A DNA stretch of 27,853 bases, from assembly GCA_964592095.1 (NCBI GenBank), contig CAZQER010000013.1, forward strand, positions 1 through 27,853, given 5' to 3'. The translations under genes and the position numbers were made by a program. Positions 1 to 7,936 of this stretch are shown here, one piece after another (the stretch's first letter is position 1; each line of letters starts with the position of its first letter). The stretch is from EX4484-2 sp964592095 (GTDB taxonomy: Archaea; Altiarchaeota; Altiarchaeia; IMC4; QMZM01). The notes under the pieces are model-generated. The model made no database searches. It was not told the origin of the DNA and saw nothing but the letters and a program-made list of their open reading frames with translations.

Positions 1-78
1 AAACGGCATCTTTGGAAGTTACATACCCAATACCTTAGTGAGGAATTGTTTGATTGGGCGTGTACAATAAATCACTAA
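1..78. other. Possible transposase scrap at left edge
   Basis: No complete gene lies here. On the plus strand one frame is open from the window edge to a TAA at 76-78, about 25 residues without a recognisable motif. On the minus strand, read leftward from about 76, a frame is open to the edge and contains HAQSNNSSLRYWVCNFQRCR. This loosely resembles the conserved C-terminal stretch of IS1-type transposases (E/Q-S-x-N-S-x-L-R-H-Y-L-A-R-F). Stops lie immediately upstream in that frame, so at most a decayed C-terminal piece is present. The call is very uncertain because only about 24 residues are visible. Confidence 0.18.
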
Positions 79-95
79 AATCTATCAAATGTTGG

Positions 96-162
96 TGTTC
101 ATATATGTTCATATATTTTCTTTATTTGGATACACTCCTTTTTTGATTGCCGTGTTTATTAT
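96..162 (+). promoter_or_regulatory. Upstream region of rfcL with tandem 10-mer and TATA-like box
   Basis: A tandem duplication of TGTTCATATA lies at 96-105 and 106-115. A TATA-like TTTATTAT at 155-162 sits about 30 nt before the rfcL ATG at 190, the usual archaeal distance for a leaderless or short-leader transcript. No ribosome-binding site precedes the ATG, which agrees with leaderless initiation. The assignment rests on spacing and composition only, in an AT-rich background. Confidence 0.3.
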
Positions 163-189
163 TTTTAATCTCACAACAATAAGTTAACA

Positions 190-1335
190 ATGTGGATTGA
201 GAAATACAAACCAAAAAGATTTGATGAGTTTTTGGGAAATAAAAAAGTAATAGAATATCTAAGGAGATACAATTGGAAGAAGCCATTACTTATATATGGT
301 CATTCAGGTGTTGGAAAATCAGTACTTGTGGAACTGATTGCTGTAGAATTTGATTTTGATTTAGTAGAAATAACAGATGATAATCTTGAAAATTCTATAG
401 CCAGTTCTCAGACATTCTCACTTCATGGTAAAAGGAAACTGATTTTTATAGATGATGTGGACATGATAGGTAATATAAAGAAGGTGACCGATCTATTAAA
501 AAAGACTATTAGTCCAACTGTTTTAACTACATCAGATTATAATTCCAAAAGGCTTTCTACAATCAAAAAATTATGTGAGAAGATAAATATAAGAATGCAG
601 ACATCTGCATCTATAGCAAAATTTCTAGAAAGAATATGCATGAAGGAGGGCATTTCTGTTGATAGAGATGTATTAAAAAAAATTTCAGATAATGCACATG
701 GCGATATAAGGTCTGCCGTAATTGATTTGGAGACTGTTGCTAAAGGTAGGAAGAAGATAACGGAGGAAGATTTGTCAATTATAGGGTCCAGAGATAGGTC
801 TACAGATATCTATAAGGTATTAAATTCAATACTAATCAAAAGGAATTTCAACGAGGCATTAAATTCTACTTGGAATTTGGATTTACGGCCCAATGATATT
901 GAACTATGGATAGATGAGAATCTTCCACGAATATATAAAGATAAAAAAGACCTACAGAAGGCTTATCAGTACCTGTCAAGAGCAGACATCTTCCTTGGAA
1001 GAATACTGAACAGACAGTACTGGGGATTTCTCAGATATACCTCCACATTAATGACAGGTGGTGTAAATATATCCAAAGAGAAAAGGATTCAACCGTCCTA
1101 TTTTCAGTTTCCAAGGTATATTACAAAGATGGCTCAAAGCAGAAAGGAGAGAAATATAAAAAGGAGCATAGGGGAAAAACTTTCACCAGAATTACATGTG
1201 TCTTCTAAAATAATAATAAGGGATTATATACCTCTCTATAGGATACTTCTCAGAAAAGGAAAGATTACAGATGAGGAACTGGAGGGGAAGTATGGGTTTA
1301 ATGTAGAGGAATTGGAATATCTAAGATCATCGTAA
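190..1335 (+). CDS. rfcL: Replication factor C large subunit (clamp loader)
   Basis: This is the large subunit of the archaeal clamp loader, which opens and loads PCNA on primed DNA with the small RFC subunits. The 381-residue protein starts MWIEKYKPKR, the usual RFC opening. It has a Walker A motif GHSGVGKS at residues 37-44, a Walker B LIFIDDVD at about 84-91, and a sensor-2 region GDIRSAVIDLE at 171-181. The second half is the helical collar domain. It is short for the family, commonly 400-500 residues or more. Its C-terminus (…EELEYLRSS) shows no obvious PCNA-interacting QxxLxxFF-like box. The 3' end overlaps the convergent PAP2-fusion gene by 9 bp. No rfcS is visible in the window. The family call is firm. 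Confidence 0.93.
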   Translation: MWIEKYKPKRFDEFLGNKKVIEYLRRYNWKKPLLIYGHSGVGKSVLVELIAVEFDFDLVEITDDNLENSIASSQTFSLHGKRKLIFIDDVDMIGNIKKVTDLLKKTISPTVLTTSDYNSKRLSTIKKLCEKINIRMQTSASIAKFLERICMKEGISVDRDVLKKISDNAHGDIRSAVIDLETVAKGRKKITEEDLSIIGSRDRSTDIYKVLNSILIKRNFNEALNSTWNLDLRPNDIELWIDENLPRIYKDKKDLQKAYQYLSRADIFLGRILNRQYWGFLRYTSTLMTGGVNISKEKRIQPSYFQFPRYITKMAQSRKERNIKRSIGEKLSPELHVSSKIIIRDYIPLYRILLRKGKITDEELEGKYGFNVEELEYLRSS

Positions 1336-3150
1336 GGACCTTTCCATGTATGTGAGGAGTATTGGTGTAACAAAGAATAAAATAGTCATAAATGTTTCTA
1401 TGTATGTAGGTAAATCAATTTTATAGATGTAAATACCGCAGAGAATTCCTATAATAAAGCCAATAATTGCACCGCCTGTAACATCCACCATGCTATGAAC
1501 TCCTATTGCGAGTCTGGAGTAGATATAGATTAAAGCCAATGGAATAAGGATGATCAAGACTGAAGGATCTATAAAATAAAAAAGACCTATACTGCCAACC
1601 GAGAGCATACTATGGATGGATGGAAAACCATATACTGCTGGTGTTCCCCAATATCTCGGAACTCTTCTTGGCGTTCTGAGTATTAATTTTAGAAATATGC
1701 CCGTAATTATTACTAGAAACATAAAAATCATTGCAGAGGAGAATACATGGAGTGTTTTTTCCATATTATTCAATCCCAAAAATAAATATGCTATTCCAAG
1801 AACAATATAAGGTAGTGCAGGAGCCCTGTCTATAAAACGATATACCTCATACTCTGGAGTCTTTTTTGGAATAACCTTTTCATCAAAACTGGGTGATATA
1901 TACCTGATATATCTTGTTTTATATGCTGTTTTGTATTTGCACAGATAGTAGGGCATGTATATCATACCAACAAATTCTGTTCTATTTTGATATATCCTCT
2001 CCAATACATTTCTAATCTCTTCTACATCATATCCTGTATCATCCACATCAAAATCTTTATCTATAATGGTGGATGTTTTTATAAAATGCTCCAAGTCAAA
2101 GGAATGATCTATCTGCGGTATCTTTATGGTTGCACGAACCATTCTCTCACCTGTCGGTGTTTTAACTACCTCTCTATGCTCATACTTCTCATATCTTATC
2201 TCCCTCTCCTTAGGAAGCGGTAGATTTCCAATGTTAATGGCAATTATATCCATGGTATCAAGGATCTCCTCTGAAATTATGTTAATGATGCTCTTCTCAC
2301 CACTTGGTTTTCCTGAAACTCTTACAAAACCCTTCTTTTCAAGTATCTCAAGATTTTTTCCTTTGATATGCTTAAAACTCAAATCACCGTAATTAATCAA
2401 ATCTAAGAGATGTTCTCTTGCTTCATCAGGTAGTTCCATAAGATTCCTGATTATATCCTCATTTACCAATTCCCTCTCCTCTATATGTGGCATATCTCCA
2501 TTACTTAAATCTATAAATACCCTATTGGATTCCTCCTCTCCATTACCTCTCTCGTTTACAATTTTATAAATTGCGAAGGGAATATATCTTCTGTCAACAT
2601 ACTCAATTCTCTCATCCTCACCAAACAATCCAAGCCTTTTCCTCTTACGCATTGATTTAAAATATCTTATAGCATCAGCATCATTTTTATCTGTTAAGAA
2701 TACTTTATCAACCTCAATTGCCTTAGATTCGGGAATCAGTTCGCTCAATGTCATACCATCTATGAGTTTTATTGGAAGATGCTCTGCAAATTCCTGCGCC
2801 TCTTTTGTAAAATGGGATGTTGTAATAAAGATGGCGTTATGTGCTTTTTCATGTAGCATCTCCTCGTAGATATCTTCTATATCCTCCTTTTCCACCGATA
2901 CCATATACTTCGTCCATACAATTGATCTAACCTTGTTACCCAATCTGTTAATAGATGCAACCCTCCACTCTCCTTCATTAATCATCTCTATAGAATCCAG
3001 TTTTAGATTGTATTCCTTCAGTATTGGTTTTAATATTGTTTTCAGTTTGTCTTCATCCATCTCAATGGTTTCCCATTCCTCCCACTCTCTAACCTTTTTT
3101 GGAAATGTTGGAAACCCCTCGCGCCTTTTTCTTAATTCTTCGAAGTCCAT
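1327..3150 (-). CDS. Mrr-like endonuclease-fold domain fused to PAP2 membrane phosphatase
   Basis: This 607-residue protein has two unrelated parts. Residues about 35-140 resemble the Mrr/restriction-endonuclease-like fold: the segment around IFITTSHFTKEAQEFAEH (107-124) followed by IKLIDGMTLSELI is the typical end of that domain. The usual catalytic D and QxK are weak (GEWRV near 60, WTKYM near 79), so nuclease activity is doubtful. Residues 240-280 look like a winged helix. From 445 there are about five to six membrane segments carrying the PAP2 phosphatase signature: K488-x6-R495 (next residue R instead of P), PSIH at 510-513, and S545-R-x5-H552-x3-D556. All catalytic histidines are present, so hydrolysis of a lipid phosphate or pyrophosphate is likely. 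It is the last gene of the leftward block, 29 bp after the HxsD-like gene. The substrate and the reason for the fusion are unknown. Confidence 0.8.
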   Translation of the reverse strand: MDFEELRKRREGFPTFPKKVREWEEWETIEMDEDKLKTILKPILKEYNLKLDSIEMINEGEWRVASINRLGNKVRSIVWTKYMVSVEKEDIEDIYEEMLHEKAHNAIFITTSHFTKEAQEFAEHLPIKLIDGMTLSELIPESKAIEVDKVFLTDKNDADAIRYFKSMRKRKRLGLFGEDERIEYVDRRYIPFAIYKIVNERGNGEEESNRVFIDLSNGDMPHIEERELVNEDIIRNLMELPDEAREHLLDLINYGDLSFKHIKGKNLEILEKKGFVRVSGKPSGEKSIINIISEEILDTMDIIAINIGNLPLPKEREIRYEKYEHREVVKTPTGERMVRATIKIPQIDHSFDLEHFIKTSTIIDKDFDVDDTGYDVEEIRNVLERIYQNRTEFVGMIYMPYYLCKYKTAYKTRYIRYISPSFDEKVIPKKTPEYEVYRFIDRAPALPYIVLGIAYLFLGLNNMEKTLHVFSSAMIFMFLVIITGIFLKLILRTPRRVPRYWGTPAVYGFPSIHSMLSVGSIGLFYFIDPSVLIILIPLALIYIYSRLAIGVHSMVDVTGGAIIGFIIGILCGIYIYKIDLPTYIETFMTILFFVTPILLTYMERSLR

Positions 3151-3179
3151 TTACTGTTATTGGAAATTAAGAAAGAGTA

Positions 3180-3461
3180 TCAGCCTTTACCACAGCATGT
3201 CACCAAAAGGGTGTTGAATTTATATGCCACTCTCAATAACTCCTCTTTGCCGATATTCTTAACTCTTGGTATGAATTTAGCCCTTATCTCCTTTTCTGGA
3301 TCACCATCTATTATAACATCAAAATTCTTTTCTTGATGTATCAAATCGTCTGCAGCCCTCATTATAACATGCTGTTTGTAAAGCTTGGGATTTATTCTGA
3401 TAACAACAAATCTGTCATTCTCATCCACACTTACATTATCCTCGTTTATATTGTTATCCAT
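3180..3461 (-). CDS. HxsD-like small protein
   Basis: This 93-residue soluble protein has an acidic N-terminal tail (about 1-15). It continues with a strand and helix segment VVIRINPKLYKQHVIMRAADDL and then DVIIDGDPEKEIRAKFIPR, ending TCCGKG. The pattern of a hydrophobic strand, a Y-x(3)-V-x(2)-RAA helix, an acidic turn and a second strand resembles the HxsD-like family. HxsD is known in bacteria from the His-Xaa-Ser peptide modification systems, where it accompanies radical SAM enzymes HxsB and HxsC. No such partners lie here. The gene sits 9 bp after the stomatin stop and 29 bp before the Mrr-PAP2 fusion, so it is almost certainly co-transcribed with both. The assignment is from recalled family pattern; function is unknown. 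Confidence 0.5.
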   Translation of the reverse strand: MDNNINEDNVSVDENDRFVVIRINPKLYKQHVIMRAADDLIHQEKNFDVIIDGDPEKEIRAKFIPRVKNIGKEELLRVAYKFNTLLVTCCGKG

Positions 3462-3470
3462 TGTAACACC

Positions 3471-4598
3471 TCAATCCTCTATCCCCAATCTCTCCTTTAT
3501 CTCCTTTATCCTTTTATTGTAATCTAACTTCTCAATATCTTTTTCATCCCCATCCATCCTGCCTTTTAATCTATCCTCTATACTTTTAATCCTTTCATCA
3601 TATTTCTTTATGATATTTTTGTATTCATTTATCATCTCCAATGGTAATCCAGCAGGTGCAATGGTTTTTCCCGTACTCTTTGATATGGTCTCAGCAATCT
3701 TTGTAATCTCCAACGGTAGAACAATCTTTGTTGCTCTACCTCTTGCCACTTTATCCAATGCCTCTAAATACATATATGTTATTGCAGGGTCCGTTAGTTT
3801 ACCACCAGCCTCTCTGATAGCATCAATCTCAATCTTTATAGCCTCTGCCTTTTCATGAGCAGCAAGTTTTAATTGCTCTGCAGCCACCTTTTCATGCATT
3901 GCATCCTGCACCCTGTCAGGAAACCTTACCAGTGTTAGTTTGATTTTTGCTATTTTTATGCCCCACTCCTTCCCAGGTTCATTTGCTATATGCTCAATTC
4001 TCCCCTCCAAACTATGTGTCAAATCATCCATATGGGTTATAATATAATCTGATGTGGAATTACCACAATCATGTGTTAATGATGAATTTATATAACTCAA
4101 TGCGGCCTTTTTGTAATCCTCCACATTAAGTACCGCAGCCTTGGGGTCAGTTACATACATAAAAACCTCTGGAGATACCAAAAATCTTACCTTATCTCTT
4201 GTAACTACCTCTTGTGGTGGAATGGTAAAAACCTGCAGTCTCAGATCAACCTTGTAGTATTTTTCCAATAATGGAAATATGATTGCCCAACCAGGACCTG
4301 CAATTCTATCAAACTTTCCCATTCTGAGGACAACGCCTCTCTCATACTCATTAAATCTTACAATGGTTCTCTGAAGATACAAAAGCACAAGAAGTAGAAA
4401 AATAAGATGCCTGGTACCTACCCGAATTCCGCCTATACCTACTGTTTCAAAATTTTTGGGGATAGGCGATATCAATAAAAATATTAAGAAAAGTGCAACT
4501 ATGACATATAATACATCCCTCCACTTCAATCCAAGTTCTTTCTTCTCTTCAGCGGTTATATCTAATGTACTCCCTTCTTTGTATGGTATAAAAGCCAT
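3471..4598 (-). CDS. SPFH/band 7 (stomatin-like) membrane protein
   Basis: This 375-residue protein has two N-terminal membrane segments (about 28-44 and 64-77). An SPFH domain follows, opening with the stomatin-type RFNEYERGVVLRMGKFDRIAGPGW (81-104, split here as RFNEYERGVV and LRMGKFDR) and IPPQEVVTRDKV (126-137). The domain runs to about 240, then a charged helical region with AAEQLKLAAHEKAEAIKIE (239-257) and a coiled-coil tail (325-372). Such proteins oligomerise on the membrane and scaffold other membrane complexes. In archaea they are often paired with NfeD/STOPP proteases, but none is here. Instead it lies between the VirB4-type ATPase, 97 bp upstream, and the HxsD-like gene, 9 bp downstream. 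This suggests a scaffold role for that complex, which is inference. Confidence 0.88.
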   Translation of the reverse strand: MAFIPYKEGSTLDITAEEKKELGLKWRDVLYVIVALFLIFLLISPIPKNFETVGIGGIRVGTRHLIFLLLVLLYLQRTIVRFNEYERGVVLRMGKFDRIAGPGWAIIFPLLEKYYKVDLRLQVFTIPPQEVVTRDKVRFLVSPEVFMYVTDPKAAVLNVEDYKKAALSYINSSLTHDCGNSTSDYIITHMDDLTHSLEGRIEHIANEPGKEWGIKIAKIKLTLVRFPDRVQDAMHEKVAAEQLKLAAHEKAEAIKIEIDAIREAGGKLTDPAITYMYLEALDKVARGRATKIVLPLEITKIAETISKSTGKTIAPAGLPLEMINEYKNIIKKYDERIKSIEDRLKGRMDGDEKDIEKLDYNKRIKEIKERLGIED

Positions 4599-4617
4599 GA
4601 TATATCTATCTCTTTTA

Positions 4618-4699
4618 TATCTCTTATATAATATATATAATAAATCTATAATAATCCCTATAATAACTGGGATATTAGAGGATAATTATAAGGGATTAT
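4618..4699 (-). promoter_or_regulatory. Spacer with inverted repeat and TATA-rich promoter before the stomatin gene
   Basis: The 97-bp gap between the ATPase stop and the stomatin start is nearly all A/T. It carries an imperfect inverted repeat: ATAATCCCTATAAT at 4651-4664 and ATTATAAGGGATTAT at 4685-4699, which pair with a single one-base bulge. In the leftward transcript the first arm overlaps the ATPase stop codon, so a hairpin with a loop of about 20 nt would form right after it. It could be a terminator or processing stem. The TATATAATATATATAA stretch just downstream (4624-4641) could serve as the TATA box of a separate stomatin-HxsD-PAP2 transcript. Confidence 0.4.
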
Positions 4700-7002
4700 A
4701 AGAAATACCCTGCTATCGTTTTGGATACATCCTCTCTAAGTATTATGGTTCCATACCCCTCCAATTTTTTTATTTCCTCTCTTGCTGCTACAATAAAGTA
4801 ATCATCATATTTCTTTAGAATGGGAAGTTTTTTCTGTATTTCCTTTATATCCACATCCTCATTTGCCTCTGCTATTACCTCAATACCCACCATCTTACCA
4901 TCCTTTGCCTCAAAAGAGACATCTGCTAATTCAGTATAATGTATCATAACCTTATTGGTATATTTACTAATCTCCTCCTTAATTAACTCCTGTAATACAA
5001 AATGTTCATCGGAATAATCACTTTCATTTCTTATCAAAAACAATTCTGGCATTCCATCAAGATTTCTTATTCTAACCTCATGAAACCCTATCCTAGTTAG
5101 TGCATCTATTTGTTCATTAGTGAGTGTTATTTTTCTCTGAAGAACCTTTGTTATGTCTAAATCCGGAACACCCTCCCTCTTAACCTTCACAGCCTTTGCC
5201 TCACGGACCATATTTAATAACTCATCCGGGTTTGTGGTTATGATTCTATGTTCCTCTGGAGATGCCCTTATTTTTATAGGTGTTCTCATAGCACCCATTA
5301 TAAATAACGCATTCCCCACACCTGCAGTCTGAAGGAATCTCTGTTCCTTTTCATTCAATCTGAATCTATCAGTAAGTTCGTGAATAACTGATGGGTCTTG
5401 TTTCAAAAGTATTTTTGTGGCAGTATTACTGAGGACTGCCCTTCCCGCCCTTGATGTAAGGACATCCTCAACATCTTGTGTTATCATAACCAATCCCAAA
5501 TTAAATTTCCTGCATGTCTTTACGAGTCTTAATATATATTCCCCCTCATCACTTGCAGAAAGTACAGACCATGCCTCATCTATCACCAAAATCTTTCTTT
5601 TCCTAGATTTTTTCATCTGATTGTATACATATTCAAGTAAAAGGAACATTACTGTTGGTTTTCCGATATCTGGTGTATCTTTTATATCAAATGTAATCAC
5701 TCTGTTATCCATATTAATCTTGGTTTGTTGATTCAGAAATCTCAATGAACCTGTAACATAACTTTTAAGTCTGTTGGCAATTGCCATTGCAGGTTTGTAT
5801 ATTATATCCTTATTTGATCTGGTTAAGGGGATGACCTCATTATATAAATCACCTATGGTGGGCGGTTTTTTAGACCATGTTTTGGGGTCTTTGGTTATTC
5901 CAACTGCCTCATATGTTGCATCTATACAATCATCTAAGATAGCTCTCTCACTTTCATCTAATTCACCCATCAGAACCCTAAAGAATGATAAAAGTGACAA
6001 TTTCTTTTCATCAAGGGTTTGTCCTATAAGGTCAAATGGATTAAGTACTGTGTCTGAGCCAGGTGCAATTTTTATGGTTTTACCATTAAATGTTTTTGCA
6101 AAATCCGTATATTCTGCCTGAGGGTCTATTACATTTATTTCCACACCCTCAAGAAACTCTCTCATAAGAAATAGTTTAATACAATAACTTTTACCTCCTC
6201 CAGATGTTCCAAGCACGAGTATATTTGGATTACTGGCTTTAAATGGATCAACTATGATTGGTATATCATTAATAACATTAAATCCTATCAAAACCCCCCC
6301 AGCCTTTGTTTCAAGAGATGACATCACAAATGGAAAACATGCAGATGCAGCAGATGATGTAATTTCCCTTGTTATCTTTAACTGGTCATCAAGAACAGGT
6401 AATGTAGATCTTAATGCCTTATACATCTGAAATGATGGCACCTTTGGCGTAATCATCAGGGATGCCATCTTTTCCTCTATCTTTTTACTTACATCGTCCA
6501 ACTTTTTCTTATCATAAGCCTTGGCATCTATATAGAGACTTATTCCAAACATCTTCTCTGTTCCTGCCTGTATGGCTTCAAGAAGTGCTTTTGTATCCTT
6601 GTGCTTCTGAATAAGGCTTTGAGGAACAATCTTACCTTCAGCCTCAATTCCAAAGATATCTGTTTTCTGCTTTTTTATTTCCGTCTCTAACATCTTTATG
6701 GTCTCTTCAATAGAGTAGGGTATTATATGAATTGATAAATCAAAATCAAGGTTCATTTCAACCAGGCGTGTTAGCCACCCAGCCTCCACCAATCTTGGCC
6801 AGTTAACTGCAGCAATGACCCTATGATATTTTACTATCTGTACCTCATCAACATGTTTTATTATCTTTGATGGAGATGTTAGATACTCAATTAATTTGGT
6901 CTGATATCTACTATATTCTTCCCCCTCAATCTCACCCCCCCTTTTTTTTGTCAGACCATGTATTTTTGGTATACTTATAGGTAGATTTATTGGCAGATCC
7001 AT
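4696..7002 (-). CDS. VirB4/TraC-type ATPase with C-terminal nuclease-fold-like domain
   Basis: This 768-residue FtsK-HerA superfamily ATPase is of the VirB4/TraC branch that powers type IV secretion and conjugation. Residues 50-230 are the VirB4 N-terminal domain (VEAGWLTRLVEMNLDFDLSI, 72-91). Walker A GTSGGGKS lies at 265-272, Walker B ILVIDEAW at 471-478, and the family segment MITQDVEDVL at 506-515 is followed by GRAVLSNTATKILLKQDPS. From about 615 an extra C-terminal domain follows. It contains LADVSFEAKDGKMVGIEVIA (692-711) and then KKYDDYFIVAA, laid out like a PD-(D/E)XK fold, but the usual lysine after the glutamate is missing. A further 37 bp upstream lies the PrgI-like gene, presumably its membrane partner. 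No relaxase, VirD4 or VirB6 is visible. Two G7 tracts interrupt an otherwise AT-rich gene. Confidence 0.88.
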   Translation of the reverse strand: MDLPINLPISIPKIHGLTKKRGGEIEGEEYSRYQTKLIEYLTSPSKIIKHVDEVQIVKYHRVIAAVNWPRLVEAGWLTRLVEMNLDFDLSIHIIPYSIEETIKMLETEIKKQKTDIFGIEAEGKIVPQSLIQKHKDTKALLEAIQAGTEKMFGISLYIDAKAYDKKKLDDVSKKIEEKMASLMITPKVPSFQMYKALRSTLPVLDDQLKITREITSSAASACFPFVMSSLETKAGGVLIGFNVINDIPIIVDPFKASNPNILVLGTSGGGKSYCIKLFLMREFLEGVEINVIDPQAEYTDFAKTFNGKTIKIAPGSDTVLNPFDLIGQTLDEKKLSLLSFFRVLMGELDESERAILDDCIDATYEAVGITKDPKTWSKKPPTIGDLYNEVIPLTRSNKDIIYKPAMAIANRLKSYVTGSLRFLNQQTKINMDNRVITFDIKDTPDIGKPTVMFLLLEYVYNQMKKSRKRKILVIDEAWSVLSASDEGEYILRLVKTCRKFNLGLVMITQDVEDVLTSRAGRAVLSNTATKILLKQDPSVIHELTDRFRLNEKEQRFLQTAGVGNALFIMGAMRTPIKIRASPEEHRIITTNPDELLNMVREAKAVKVKREGVPDLDITKVLQRKITLTNEQIDALTRIGFHEVRIRNLDGMPELFLIRNESDYSDEHFVLQELIKEEISKYTNKVMIHYTELADVSFEAKDGKMVGIEVIAEANEDVDIKEIQKKLPILKKYDDYFIVAAREEIKKLEGYGTIILREDVSKTIAGYFL

Positions 7003-7039
7003 ATTAAATCCCTTTATACCCTTTTATAATTTTATATAA

Positions 7040-7900
7040 CTACTCTGTTATTTCTTCACCCTCCCATATCCTCTTATACATGGTAATTGGAGACAGGAAA
7101 TCCTCACCTACATGGAATGCCTGTGTGAAATATGATGTGTAGAAATTGAGTAATTGTTTGTTATCCATCCTCTCTGCTATGATTCCAGATCTGTTGAGTG
7201 ATTCTATAATCACGGTACATCTTGTTTCAAGATCCCTGATGGTTTTCTTTTCATCAAAATATCTCTTTGCGGGGACAATTATATAGAAAAGTCTGTCATT
7301 TATTTTCCTTTCTGAGATATATTCATTCAGATATTTTGAAAAATGTTCAAAATAAACAAGTGCCATCTGATCATCTCTCTGGACTATCCTCCTCTTTAAA
7401 CTGGCTAAATAATCCGATAAATCAAGATTTACACTTCTCATAACAATCTGGATTGGGAAATCGAGAGAGTTCAAAAACTGAAGAAATCCATATATAACAA
7501 TATCCTGATCCTCCTTATTAAGAACACCAAAATTGATTGGGGTTACCTTCAACACAGCTATAACATTACCATTATTTAAGAATACAGAATTTGCCTTTAT
7601 GGATTTGATTCCCAACAATTCACTTGCAGCAGGAGATATCCACGAAACAGTTTTTGTTTCTTTTATAAAGGATATATAATGCAGGAGATATTCATCCAAA
7701 TTGAAGAATATCGCACCTATTGCAAATCCAACGGAAATAATCGTTACAAATATTCTTACAATGATATCTATATCTACAGCCAAGAATATCATATATATGC
7801 TTATAATACCTGCAAAAAATGCGTATATGGATTGTCTTATAGTTAACGGACCCAATAGTCTTTCTTCATATTGTATTTCAGTCGGTATTTCATACGGCAT
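7040..7900 (-). CDS. PrgI-family membrane protein fused to VirB4 N-terminal-like domain
   Basis: Residues 1-80 have the PrgI/VirB3-like layout: a short N-terminus MPYEIPTEIQYEERLLGPLT, then two membrane segments (about 23-42 and 47-66) followed by a charged loop. Residues about 90-275 are soluble and resemble the front part of VirB4/TraC proteins, with an ALVYFEHF segment after PIQIVMRSVNLDLSDYLASL and ending in NDRLFYIIVPAKRY. In Gram-positive-type secretion systems the PrgI protein is only about 110 residues, and this soluble domain belongs to the ATPase. Here it has moved to the membrane protein. The gene starts the leftward block, with the ATPase 37 bp downstream, so the two products most likely form one membrane complex. 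No signal peptide is seen. Confidence 0.72.
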   Translation of the reverse strand: MPYEIPTEIQYEERLLGPLTIRQSIYAFFAGIISIYMIFLAVDIDIIVRIFVTIISVGFAIGAIFFNLDEYLLHYISFIKETKTVSWISPAASELLGIKSIKANSVFLNNGNVIAVLKVTPINFGVLNKEDQDIVIYGFLQFLNSLDFPIQIVMRSVNLDLSDYLASLKRRIVQRDDQMALVYFEHFSKYLNEYISERKINDRLFYIIVPAKRYFDEKKTIRDLETRCTVIIESLNRSGIIAERMDNKQLLNFYTSYFTQAFHVGEDFLSPITMYKRIWEGEEITE

Positions 7901-7936
7901 TTTAAAATTGGATTGTCTTTAATAAGTAATATGGAA

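Noticed and set aside
1616..3217. Plus-strand ORFs of 60-95 codons opposite the PAP2-fusion gene
   Set aside because: They are antisense shadows rich in S, I and L with no start signals or family resemblance.
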